A DNA stretch of 64,000 nucleotides from Aphis gossypii (lineage: Eukaryota > Arthropoda > Insecta > Hemiptera > Aphididae), in NCBI RefSeq assembly GCF_020184175.1, contig NC_065530.1, forward strand, positions 71,215,260-71,279,259, written 5' to 3'. A program made the translations under genes and the position numbers. The stretch's first letter is position 1. Every line of letters begins with the position of its first letter. Positions 52,601 through 64,000 of this stretch are shown here, piece after piece. The notes below the pieces were generated by a model. That model searched no databases, was not told the origin of the DNA, and worked only from the letters and a program-made list of their open reading frames with translations.

Positions 52601-54320
52601 AAAATACTAAAAAACAGTTTTGTAGGCAAAATATTAATTTGAAAATGTTAGCAAGAAATTTTTTGAGATAATTATTATATTACATTTTCTAATTAATCTA
52701 ATGATTTAAATTATTAGAGTATCCTAAATAGGTATACAAAATATTAATTAAGAAAAAAATACTATAATTTTGAAAATAAAATGTAATAATATTATGTGTA
52801 GATATTTTTTAGTATAATATGGTAGTTTTTAAGTAAATAAATACATTATTACAGTGTGAAATCGTACAATACACTTATATTTTCTTGTAATGAACTCGTG
52901 AGAACATTTTTTTTAATATATATATAAGCACGGGAAGAGCAAATTAAAATTATTAAAATAAATATTTCAAAATGTAGGTTTTCAAATATATCTACAATAT
53001 ATATTATATATATATATATTCGATTAAGTATAATAACGATATAATTTTTTAGTTAGAGCAATATTTTATTGTGTTGTACTTATTTTGGAATCCTTATTTT
53101 TTATATTTAATCAGTTCGGGAGTAGAAGATACTTTGCTTTGAATTCTGAATATTTATTATGAAATCAATATTTAAATAAAAAATATATAATATGGCATGT
53201 GGTTAAGCCCCTAAAATTTAATCTATAATTATCAGAAATTGGGGTAGTGAATAGGGAGAAACTTATAAACAAAAATATTCAACCCAAAACAATACAGGCC
53301 ATAATATTGCATATTCGACCATCGTACATAATATTATGTATGATGTATAAATGATAATTGTAATAAATAATAATGCACTAATATGGGTTTGCAATGCACT
53401 GATCTATATCTTAAAATTAAGTTTCATAAAAATCATTCGTTATTATTTTATATATATATATATATATATATAGAATATATAGATGTATTCTTTATAAAAA
53501 ATATTTATTGAAAAATTACATGTATAAAATTGTGTTTTTTTTATCTATTAAACTTTTTAACAATAAAATGGTAACACATATAATGTCATATCAATAGTTA
53601 AAATAAATTAACTAGGTAAAACAAAGGTATTTATATAATTTTAAATATGTCAAAATTATACACTAATAATTTTTTTTCATGTTTTTATGTATGGGTGAAG
53701 TTATAAATGATAATAATTGTTATAATCACTTATTTAAAATTATAAAATAATATAAATTAAAATAATGACATTTTTTTGTAATAAAAATATAGGATGTTTG
53801 TGTGTTATTGAATAACAATAAAAAAGTATTATTTTTAGGTACTTCAATAAGTATTATTGAAATAAAAAATAAGTATAAATGAAATAACATAATCAATATA
53901 AAATGAGTACTTAAGTATTTTGTACCTATTACGTATTATAGGTAACCTATAACTTATATTATTATTGTAATACCATATTTAATAATATTAATAATAATAC
54001 CACCTGTTATAACAAAACATCATTTTTAAACACACAATCTAGCTTCTTACAATATATATTTTATTTTAGAGCTTTTAATACAGCTATGATAGTGCAAAAA
54101 TTATAATAATAAATGTATACAGTAAAGTTTTATATTATGTATTCAATTTTCCTTACACAAATACTTTTGGGGGCTTTTAAAATAAATTAAGCTAATTTAC
54201 ACTTTGTACAAGTTTTATTGACATATTTCAGCCCCTGTGGTGCTTATGTATGATTTAAAATTTGGATTTTCAAATGATAGTTTTTAATCTAGTGTTTTAA
54301 ACTTTATTTATATTTTTTTA
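40660..54320. other. AT-rich region with scattered GC-richer islands, no supported gene
   Basis: Islands of higher GC with many CpGs occur at about 44020-44240, 45130-45290, 45990-46160 and 50470-51330. None contains a credible exon. A 'GC-poor desert with islands' layout is often seen around long regulatory regions or large first introns, but I see no direct evidence of either. A TA microsatellite lies at 53449-53471. Confidence 0.45.
53449..53471. repeat. (TA)n microsatellite
   Basis: Uninterrupted TA run of about 11 units. Confidence 0.95.
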
Positions 54321-54349
54321 ATTTTGAAAATTGTGGATTACACAATGTA

Positions 54350-54954
54350 AGCGTCACAATATGCGTTGTCGCTTATTTTGTGTATACAATACACTATTAT
54401 ACATAATTTATTATCACGCTACAATTTATCATCATACCTACGTAAAATATTCTCACGTGCTCTCTTTGCACGTATTCGAAGGGGAATTCGAGAATGATAT
54501 TATTATGCTGCCGGGGATACGGGTACGCGCTTTTAAAAGATGGCGGTGTACGTCCGGACGGGTTTAAAAATGCCAAAATGTATTTACCAAACAAAAAATA
54601 ATATCGTCGAAAATGTTTGCACAACATTGCATGTACGAGTGTGCTGTTATTCTAATCGAATCATCGCCGCAATAAAGCTCTGTCATCGTCGCAGCTGCCA
54701 CTCACTAATATGTATGTAATAATAAATGTTCATAATCCCAACGTCGTGGTTGTGGTCGTTCTACACGCCGTTTTACGAACCAAAACAGTTTTTAGCGGTG
54801 CACGTAGAGAGTATTACACACTCTCCGTCTCTCTCTTTCACACACACACACATACACACACATAATATTATTTAACATATTATTAATATATTATATTATA
54901 ACATATTACTTGGCCGCTGCACAAACCCGCCTCGTCTATTGCGTGATTTTTTAG
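54350..54954 (+). promoter_or_regulatory. GC-richer island ending in a consensus splice donor
   Basis: The island includes AAAGATGGCGGTGTACGTCC near 54536, a CT/CA simple repeat around 54825-54863 and, at its end, TTAG/GTAAGTAT at 54954-54955, a near-perfect donor. A non-coding first exon ending at 54954 is possible. No TATA box is obvious at the right distance, so the start is undefined. Confidence 0.3.
54839..54863. repeat. (CA)n microsatellite
   Basis: CA repeat interrupted once by TA, preceded by a short CT run. Confidence 0.9.
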
Positions 54955-56420
54955 GTAAGTATTTCATTTACGCTCATATTATTATAATCAGCGACCACGG
55001 TTTATGATAATTTGTCGTTTGTGCCGGAAAAGTGTTTGTAGCTGCAGATAGGATGCAGTATTCTTAAAAATATCAACAGTGGTGTGTGGGCTTTTTCAAG
55101 AAATCGTAGCTATACAACGGCACGTGTAAGGAAACTTTATAGTTTTGCCCGACGCTGATGTAGAATAATAATCAGTGGTTGCGCTAACTTTATTTTTCTA
55201 CGAAGCAACTATATTTAAAATAAGTATACCTACTCAATAATTTTGTCCTTGTCAATGTGGAGGACTAACCCACACACAATCCCAATGCATATAAGTACAT
55301 GAATTATTTGTAAATTATCAACGAGTCTGCCAATAACCAGCGCCACTTTTACGCGAATCCGTCGTTTTATAAAATAGCTAATCACCCTGCTAACGAGTAA
55401 AATACACGAATAGAACGATTCGGAGGACACGATTTTAATATTATTGATTTGGCTAATTATAATCTTCCAGATTATTAGAAATCGTATAGGATAATTCTCG
55501 AATGTATCGTATTTACGCATATTAGCATATCGTATTTACCCAATATTCAAATTAATTAAATTAACTCCTACAGGCTATACAGTGTTTGAAATTATTTTTA
55601 ATATGATTTATTATATTATTCTAGTCGGTATATATAATATAATATAATGCACCCAGTATCATCTACGCGTTATTGAATTTATATTGTATATTATATACCT
55701 ATACGATATTACACTACACTTGTTTGAATTTGGTATAGTTACCATGGTGTAGAAATACACATACACAATGTAATTCACCTATTATTAATACCTATCATGT
55801 GCAACATTATACCTATGTATCATTTTCCAAGTTCGCTTTAATAATATAACAGTATAATTGTTATACTCCCCGTTGAATATAAAGCCCATGCCTTGATTTG
55901 CCTTTATACAACTTTACTATACTTACTCGAATACTAACCGAATTTAACGTCAATTAAATTCCCATTTGATAGTCACTATCATACTATTTCACTTACTATT
56001 GGGCAGTGAATTAATAATATGATTATTTGAGTAGATTATAATATGTTAACTGCTTTTATACACTTTGTTAGGTTAAATGAGTCAATAAAAAGCTATATTA
56101 TGGTACGAAAAAGACTGAAAAATGTTTTCATTTCATATAATAATCGTTATGCTATTTTATTCTATTAACTATGATAAATAGATAAGAAATTTAGATTTAA
56201 GTTAAATTAAATATATTTTATTTGTTTTTAATAATGCATTATTTTTATTAATACAGTTGTAATGTATTACATATAGTCCACATATTACAACAAAAATTTA
56301 AAAAATCATTAGATAAAAATTTTAAATATCTCAATAAAATTACCAATGAGAAAATTATAAATATTTTAGAAATAATCAGTTAAAATTTAATTTTCTATCT
56401 AAGAATAATTATTTCTTTAA

Positions 56421-56470
56421 GACAGACGTGCCCAACCTTTTTCAACTTGTGAGACACATTCGAAGTTCTT
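56421..56470. mobile_element. Possible terminus of a hAT-type element
   Basis: CAGACGTGCCCAACCTTTTT, followed by CAACTTGTGAGACACATTCG, resembles the terminal sequence of many animal hAT and hAT-derived MITEs (CAGxGGTxCCCAACCTTTTT, then GACCACATT-like sequence). No matching inverted end is visible within the next 2 kb, so only one end seems to survive. Confidence 0.35.
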
Positions 56471-58384
56471 ATTCATATATACTACAAGCCGTATACACCG
56501 GTTTATTTTCATAAAATATATAATTGGTATATTATATCATTAATATTATCTTTGATCACTTATCGAATGGATAATTCTTATTGGGTATTTAAAGTACTGA
56601 ATACTTCCACGCTAGTCATTAGTTTGTTTTCGCCATTTAAAACTACAGTTTCGCATTTCTTATTTGTGAAAAATAATAAATTAGATTTTAATTATTAATT
56701 ATTAAAATATTTCAAAATAAAAAGCACAATATTTTAAAGTTTAAAATAATATAGAAATATAAAAATGAATCAAATTATTCGTATACTTTTAAATGATATA
56801 ATATTATATATATATGACTCTATAATTAATAGTAGACTAGTAATAAATATAATAAATAATTAAAAATAACGAAAAACATTTTTTTAAGTGTAATACAGTT
56901 TCCAATTTTCATACTTTTCAAGCAGTGAAAAAAAAAATAATTATAATTGACTTGGGTTTGTGGTTTTATGTTTTGGAAAAATAAATTTAATTTAGATTGA
57001 TATAGTAAAGTTAATCATAAATAATATTATTGTTCTAAAGAATAAAATATCAGAATTAAATTACGTAGAAATATACGGAAAAATATACTGTAGTAAGTAT
57101 ATACAGAATTTGAATTATTATTTTATTTTACACGAGAAACATTAACATTAATATTACAAGATAAAATATGGTGTGGGAATAAATTTGGAAATTATTTTAA
57201 TTCGTTAACGTTAATGCTGTAATATTAAACATAACACTAAAACAAAATCGATGAGCAACTATAAATTATTTATTGTAATATGATATAACAGTAGAATAGT
57301 ATTTAAATAAGCGAACGCGCATTTAATCATATAAATATTATAGGTAGGTAGATTATTGATTAATGAATACACAAATGTTATACAATGGTATTAATAATAT
57401 ATTTTCTCTAAACTAAGTACATAGTTTTTGTCATTTTTGTTTTTTTTTTCAGATTATTTAACCCTTTTTTTTAATTTTGTAGACATTGATTCAAGTATAG
57501 ATAATATTATTCTACGACCGAGGTAATTTAAAGGAATTTTACAATAATATACTTTAGGTAATGAATTTTCTAAATATACCAATTTATTATTTTATATCAA
57601 TTATAATTTAATCCAATATAGTATATACTATACATAAATATATTATATTTTCCAATTTAATACGAAATGATAGATTTACATTTAAATTGATTAAATTTTC
57701 TACATTTAAATATTGTTCTTTACAATATTTGAATAATTGTGTACATTCATGTAATACATTATTAAGTATAATGTTACCGATAACATGTGTGTATGACTTA
57801 AATTATACGTAATATTACGACCTAACTTATAATGTTATATCTACTCATGAACAATATGTTTATTTTAAACGTTTCATGTATACACATATTGTTTAATGTT
57901 TCTCAGTTTACCGTCACAAGTTAAGTGTTTTCAACTACAAGGAAATTTCGACAAATAATAGAAACAACTAATTTTGAGGGATTTGAGGAGCAAGAAAAAT
58001 GAATACGTCTAAACTTTAGCTTTGATGCAAAATAACTAATACATACTAATTATAATATTACCTAGTAATACTGATACTGACTCTTATATTGATCATAATT
58101 ATATACCTACGTTAAACATTTCACCAAGTTATGAAACGTGTAAATCATGGTTTTAAAATTAAGAGGTGATTGAGTTTACAGTTTAGTGAACATTATAGTT
58201 GTAAAATCCTAATATGAATAATCATATGTATATATTATTATAATAGTATTATATTCTAAAAATCAATGGAGTTAAAAATGTTATTACAACAATTTAAAAA
58301 AATTGTGTTCAACTTAATGACTAGTCACTGAAAAAGGGTAGTAAAATGAATTATTTCTGATATGATACTAACCGTCATCATTTT

Positions 58385-58497
58385 AACTCGTACAATAGAT
58401 TAACTTGACAGTGGCCTTGCGTACGTCCGGCCTGTTTCTTCCATCCCTTTCTACCTGTTTCCTTAATCGGTACTGTACTCTAACTGAGCTACCCGAA
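58385..58497 (-). mobile_element. tRNA-derived SINE-like fragment
   Basis: On the minus strand CGGGTAGCTCAGTTAGAG, beginning near 58495, matches the 5' part of a tRNA including the polymerase III A box (TAGCTCAGTTAG at 58491-58480). It is followed by a GC-richer body. A convincing B box and the 3' half of a cloverleaf are lacking, so this is not a functional tRNA gene. A SINE head or tRNA pseudogene fits best. Confidence 0.4.
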
Positions 58498-61400
58498 AAT
58501 ATCTCGCATAGTTTTTAATACAAAACGTGATGAAATTGCAGGACAATATGACTCTTCTCTCATTTCTGGTCAACGTGAAATATAATTTAGGGTCTCTCCT
58601 AAAAAATTTTGTAATCAGTTTTGACACTTGCACATTATATATTATACACACACATAGTTACATATTATAGTCTTGTCTGCTCTGTTTTTACGAAGTTCGA
58701 ACATTAAAAAAATAAAATAAAATAGCATCAAATCCTTAGCAAGTTCCTTAAAATTGTAAAGCTATTATAAATAATATTATATTATTTTATGTAAACAAGC
58801 AATTGATGTATAATATAACTTAACGTAAATACAACTTTTATAATTTTTGTCATTTATATGCGCGTTACATATGGACGATTTATATAATATACCTTTCTAT
58901 GTTATACACCTGTAATAATATTACTAGTATAATAATCAGTTATCACACAAAAAAACCTGAAAATTATTTATTTAATAGAATATCTAATTCCCATTACTTT
59001 ATAACCTTAATACGTTGTATATAAATATACAATTATAATATGTTTAATTATTTTTACAAATTTATCATTTTTTATGTATCAGATTTAGAAAATTGAATTT
59101 TGTATAATATACATACTTTTTACACTATTTCTGTTTGACGTGTCTTGGTTTATAAGCATAAGGTGCGTTTATAAAATATAAAAGATATCTTAATATTTTA
59201 TTGGATATTGTTTCTCTTACGTATATCGCACCTTCCTGTGAGTTTATGTTATATAATTGCATAGTTATGTATTAAAATCCCATATCGAATTATTTTTTTA
59301 TACAGTTTGCCTTACAACCGTTTTTATTATTTCGATCTTGTAAGTTATATACGAATGGGGTTGGTTAAATTATGCATACGTTTCGTAAAGAACATAAGAT
59401 AGTATACATTACGCATGTGATAGGTAACTCATTGTGTTTTTATAACACCATTTTATAAATTATTCGATGAATACATTTTGATCGGAAACCAGTGTAGGTA
59501 AAACTAACATTAGAATGTGTATGCATACATTTTAAAAATTGCCAATCCCTTCGATTTTAAATTGCAAAATTATAATTTTAAATTTGAACTTTTATAAAAT
59601 AGTAACTTGCTCAATTTTGAAAATAATGGTTTAAAATATCATAAATAAATGGTTAATTAATACTATGCTAGATATTTTATAAATAAAATACTAAATAGTA
59701 AGTGTAAATGTAATGTAAGTATGAAATAATTATAACAACAATATGAATACTTGGAAATGGAAAAGTCGTACTTGGTGAAATTCAGACTCAACACAAAAAT
59801 ACCATTTATCAATTGTATACGTTGAATATTAACATTTTTTAGTACATAATTTACCAATTTCTGTAATTATCCGATAAAACAAGTGTCAATATTTTATTTA
59901 ATAATTAAATAACATTTATTTATTAACATAATTAATACTGAACCTTTTTTTTCGACGATCAAGATATTAAGTACACTATTTTTTATCGGATACATTTAAA
60001 CGTATACTTTATGGTAAAATAAATTTATAATTGTTTGATAGATTTTTAATAACGATTATTATTGTAATTTGAATAGCAATTATTATCTAATTTTATAAAT
60101 TATAAATAATCGAGTTTTTATTTAGAAATATTTTAAATTCCTTTAATATTATTAAATGTTCACTAAGGAAAACTTGCTAACAAAATAACATCTTTCCCAA
60201 TAAAGAACTGATAAAACTGAGATAGATTAATTTCTTTGATCGTATTTTTTATTCAATTTTATTTCATTTTTACATTATTTTGCATAATATTTTAAGATAT
60301 CCAAGAATTGGTTTTAACATCAAACACTTTTATTTTATTCATTGCTTTTATATTTTTTAAATAAATACATTCAATTCTATATAATAGAAATATTTAAATT
60401 TCCAATTTGTTTAAATGCATTGTTTAATATTTAATTTTCTTATGAGATAACTTTTTTTTTTTTTCAAAGGAAGGGTTTTAGTAGACGGATAACTGTTTAT
60501 ATATATATTTATATATATATAAAATAGAACTTGGATACTCTTTTGAATATTAGGTGCATAGGTATTACTATCAAGTCTAAAACAAATATTTATATTTAAA
60601 TATATGTTATCCAGTAAAAATATATATGCAAATATAATTTATTTCTTTTTAGAAGCACAATGCAAAAAAAAAACGGATATAATTGTACATACTTACATAC
60701 ACTTGATCATTAAAACGTAGTAGGTACTATGTAAAATTAGAGATTTGATACATACGGATTTTCGGAGCAATTATATTTATTGAAAAAATAAAATATGTCA
60801 ACGTTCAACATTAATGTATGTTTATTATCTTTGTGTAAAGTATATTTTTATTATTATATACTAAATAATAATAAGACATAAAACATTTTTTTTATAGATG
60901 TCCAAAAAATATTATGTTATAATGAAATTGAATTTAAAAAATATCGTTTGCTTTATAGAAGTAGGTAAAGCCTTATAATATGCAACACGCATATTATGAT
61001 TAAATTTAAACAATGCGGAATCGGACTAATCTAAAACCCTAGGAACCACGTTGACCATATTTTTTTAATTTGTTGAATTACTACAATATTTTAACAATAC
61101 GACACCATCACGAGATGACATCGAAATTAAAATCAACGTTTGCGATTAAATTCAGCGTGATAATGAAACTTTTGTCAATCTGAACGTTTGATTTTTTATG
61201 AGAAGTATACGAAAAAAATGTTCGATTTTTAAACGCAATTTATTTTGTTAAAAATTAAAAATGTTCTACCCTCCTATTAAATATAAAAAAAATCTATCAT
61301 CCACTGATAATATAAAAAAAAAACAGTCAATCCGGGCACATGCTCAGGAGTGTATACAGGATCCGATTGTGCTTTATGTAGTTTACGTTTTCACGGGTGC

Positions 61401-61577
61401 AGTGAGGAGGACTTGGAGCACCGAAAGTAGGAAATATGCAACTTGGTCACACATGAAAATGGAGCTGGAATACGTGTAAGGCACCGAAAGACGAGTGATC
61501 ATCTTATTATATTATTCCAGGATTACATTAACGTGACAAAGGGGCCTCGTCTGGGAGTGTATAGTGTTAGAGAAAAT

Positions 61578-61593
61578 GAGAGAGAGAGAGAGT
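61578..61593. repeat. (GA)n short repeat
   Basis: About seven GA units within a GC-richer island (61000-62300). GA runs are binding sites for GAGA-type factors in insects, so this may be regulatory. Confidence 0.6.
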
Positions 61594-62245
61594 CTTAGTG
61601 GTATAAAATACATTTTAAATTATCACCGAGTTTACCGCAGCCGGTAGCCCGTATCCGAAAAAGCACCTGCTGCTGAATATAATAAAAACCATTGCCGTTG
61701 CCGTTACGTCATATATTGCGTGTTAATAATACAATATATATATATATATATTATATTTAACGCGGACGAGACTGTCATAGTTCGCAGACCAAAAGCTCTA
61801 CGCTAGTCGTAACGGTTTAAACGATAATATTATGCTGTACAACAACACTACATTTATTATATTATTATTGTCGTGTAGAGGTGGCTCTTATTCAAACATA
61901 ATAATAGCAATAATAATAATAATAATAATATAAAACACACAAATACTCACACCGACACGTATTTAAGTGTTGCGAATTTGGGTGAATAGGTACGGCTGGA
62001 GAGCTCGTTTTGATATTTTTCCTCGTACACTATTCGTCCAGGTGCACCCACATTGCAATGTAATTCATATTATCATATTATACAGTGGTGCGTGACATAA
62101 TATACAAATACTGCAGTATACTTTTAAGGATATAAGCGATGTCATCGGTTTGAAGACGAAATAATAAAGTTTGAGCATAATATAGTGTTATTCTATTCGC
62201 GAATCTACACAACTTAATTACGATTCTGTCGTTCGAACGAAAAAG

Positions 62246-62430
62246 TATAAATATTATAACTTGCTGCTGGATTATTATTTAAAAAAAGTCGTGTGTTACA
62301 AATGTTCTAAAACTGTTGCAAGTGTATTTATTAACCGTTTGAGTTATACGATTTTTCTACGCATAAACGTTATTATTAAAAATTATAAACAATAATTAAA
62401 CGACTAGTATCTTGTGAAACTTATTGGTAG
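62246..62430 (+). promoter_or_regulatory. Candidate promoter and non-coding first exon near the right end
   Basis: A consensus TATA box (TATAAATA) lies at 62246-62253. A strong donor, GGTAG/GTAAGTC, lies at 62430-62431, about 155 bases after the expected start. The only ATG in between opens a two-codon frame. This fits a 5' UTR exon of a plus-strand gene continuing past the window. Near the window's end, TGATTTACAG at 63978-63987 followed by GGACAGGGACAAT could be an acceptor, but too little sequence follows to judge. Confidence 0.35.
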
Positions 62431-64000
62431 GTAAGTCATTTTTTGTTGTTATTATTATTATTTTACCTCTATGTGTATTATGAATCACTAAAACATTAAA
62501 ATTACATACTACGTTTCGATTAATATTTCCTTCTAAAACATTATATCTTGAAATGTTGAACGTGTTTTTATAAACGTTTAATATAATAATTTAATCCAGT
62601 TATATTGTTAGTCTCTTTCATATTCTTATTCTTATTATTTTTTTTTTTTAGTTTGCTTAATATTAAATTTAGGTACTGTCTTATATAAAGCATAAAAGTT
62701 ATTATGGAATTATAACTATGGATAAAATTATTTTTTATGATACTACAACAGTTATATTATATTTACATCGTTGTAATTTAGTGCAAAAATAAGTGTCAAA
62801 CTGTTAAAACATACAATTTGCATAAATACATTTTTAACTTCTATTATCAACAACAAAACACATTATTAAATTAATACATAAAAAAATAATTACTTTTCAT
62901 AAATAAGATACACGTCTACAATTTCAATTTTATTATTTTTTTAATTTATTGACTAGTCTTATGATTTCACTATATCGACACAAATAAAAATAACATCATT
63001 CGATAAATAAATTAAGCAATTAAATCGGCTCTCACAAACGTATTTGACAACACTACCATGACATGCACATACATTTTATCACTTAACTTCTTCGAAAAGT
63101 GGAAAGCCTGATGATTTATATGAAAACAAATCTATTAATAATTAAAATAAAATTGTTTTTTTTTTTTTTTAAAGTATATGAATTTTAATTCAACAAAACC
63201 ATAAATTTTTAAATGATTTGTCATGCCATAAATTTTATATTATATAAATAACTATATAATATTAACTATATAATAACTAAATATTTTTAGTATAAATATA
63301 TTATATATATTATATTCTCTATCTATTTCAATCTGAAATAATGATTTGATAGCCTAATTATTGAACTATTTTAAGGATAAATATTTGAATTTTAGTCGTG
63401 TTATTGTCAGTCACTTGAGATATTATACATAAGAAGTATGTTTTCTGTAGTAAATACTAAGTGAATGCTGTAGCTATAGGATCAAAGCACAGGATATAAT
63501 ACGCAACACGAGTAAACACATTTTATTATACAAGTTATTATTTCTAGTTAATAAAATTATACAATTTATGAAGCATTGAATATTACAATAAATCAATAGG
63601 AATAAAATATTAAATCTCTTTGAAATACTGTACAAATTAACCTATAATACGTTTTTAATTCCATATTCATCTTTAATTAATATAAGGTACAACTAAAAAA
63701 AAAGGATTTACCTACTATGTAAATTGATTAATATTGAGTTATTAATATTCTAAAGTACGAAGATTAAAATTATATTAAATTCTAATAATATTTGATATTT
63801 CAAACTGTACAAAATTTAAAAATGCGTAATTAAGAGATACGTAGGATATTTTATATAAATGGTGTACAGTTAATGATTCGTTACATGGACAAAAATAATA
63901 GTTTATTATTTCTTTAGCCGTTAAAAGCAAAACCGTGCTCGTTGGTACTGATACCTATATCATACTTCAATAATTTGTGATTTACAGGGACAGGGACAAT
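62431..64000. other. AT-rich right end, possibly intronic
   Basis: No open frame of note. If the exon ending at 62430 is real, this would be its intron, and the acceptor-like site at 63987 its possible end. Confidence 0.35.

Larger units (their letters stand above)
55150..61000. other. AT-rich region with two repeat relics, no supported gene
   Basis: Apart from the hAT-like end near 56423 and the SINE-like head near 58480, I see only AT-rich sequence and short chance frames. Confidence 0.55.

Noticed and set aside
54331..54627. Open frames on both strands at the 54.4-kb island
   Set aside because: Typical of a GC-richer patch; no conserved motif and no matching splice structure.
58463..58497. 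Possible functional tRNA gene on the minus strand
   Set aside because: Only the 5' half with the A box is present. I could not find a B box, an anticodon stem-loop or an acceptor-stem partner.
61261..61479. 72-codon plus-strand frame with an ATG
   Set aside because: No recognisable domain, the first part is low-complexity Lys/Asn, and there is no convincing splice context.
1..64000. CRISPR arrays, bacterial operons, rRNA genes or integrated bacterial DNA
   Set aside because: No spaced direct-repeat arrays, ribosome binding sites or rRNA-like sequence were seen. Coding regions are intron-bearing and animal-like.

Overview
The window looks like a piece of an insect genome, most likely an aphid or close hemipteran. 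The DNA is extremely AT-rich, with short introns and GT-AG splice sites, many AT microsatellites and decayed transposon pieces. Genes are few and sit in compositionally distinct GC-richer patches. The organism is inferred from composition and gene content, not from a database match.

Four genes are supported, two per strand. (1) Plus strand, 1-5803: a nearly complete phenylalanine hydroxylase in eight exons. Only the extreme N-terminus lies outside the window, and its metal-binding His-His-Glu set is intact. (2) Minus strand, 9649-6828, convergent with it: a three-exon gene for a secreted 376-residue protein. It carries twenty ten-residue His-rich repeats framed by two 11-glycine tracts. (3) Minus strand, 15203-13877: a second His/Gly-rich, probably secreted protein whose 5' exon I could not find. 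(4) Plus strand, 23870-26070: a four-exon gene for a 198-residue secreted protein resembling the insect DUF1091 (MD-2-like) family. One of its introns appears to be GC-AG.

Between and around these genes are relics. A broken LINE reverse-transcriptase tail and a frameshifted ionotropic-receptor-like fragment lie on the minus strand at 15.5-16.4 kb. A transposable element with about 220-bp inverted repeats lies at 21.9-22.4 kb, a tRNA-derived SINE-like head near 58.5 kb and a possible hAT-type end near 56.4 kb.

From about 26 kb to the end I find no convincing complete gene. This half is AT-rich desert with GC-richer islands near 40.4, 44.1, 45.2, 46.1, 50.5-51.3, 54.4-55.1 and 61-62.3 kb. At 40.5, 54.9 and 62.3 kb an island ends in a good splice-donor sequence, and two of these also have a TATA-like box. 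These may be promoters or non-coding first exons of a gene that continues beyond the window, but that is inference.

A possible link between the genes: phenylalanine hydroxylase makes tyrosine, the precursor of cuticle-tanning catechols, and histidine side chains are main targets of the resulting quinones. The neighbouring secreted His-rich proteins could therefore be tanning substrates. They could equally be metal-binding proteins, and the adjacency may be chance.
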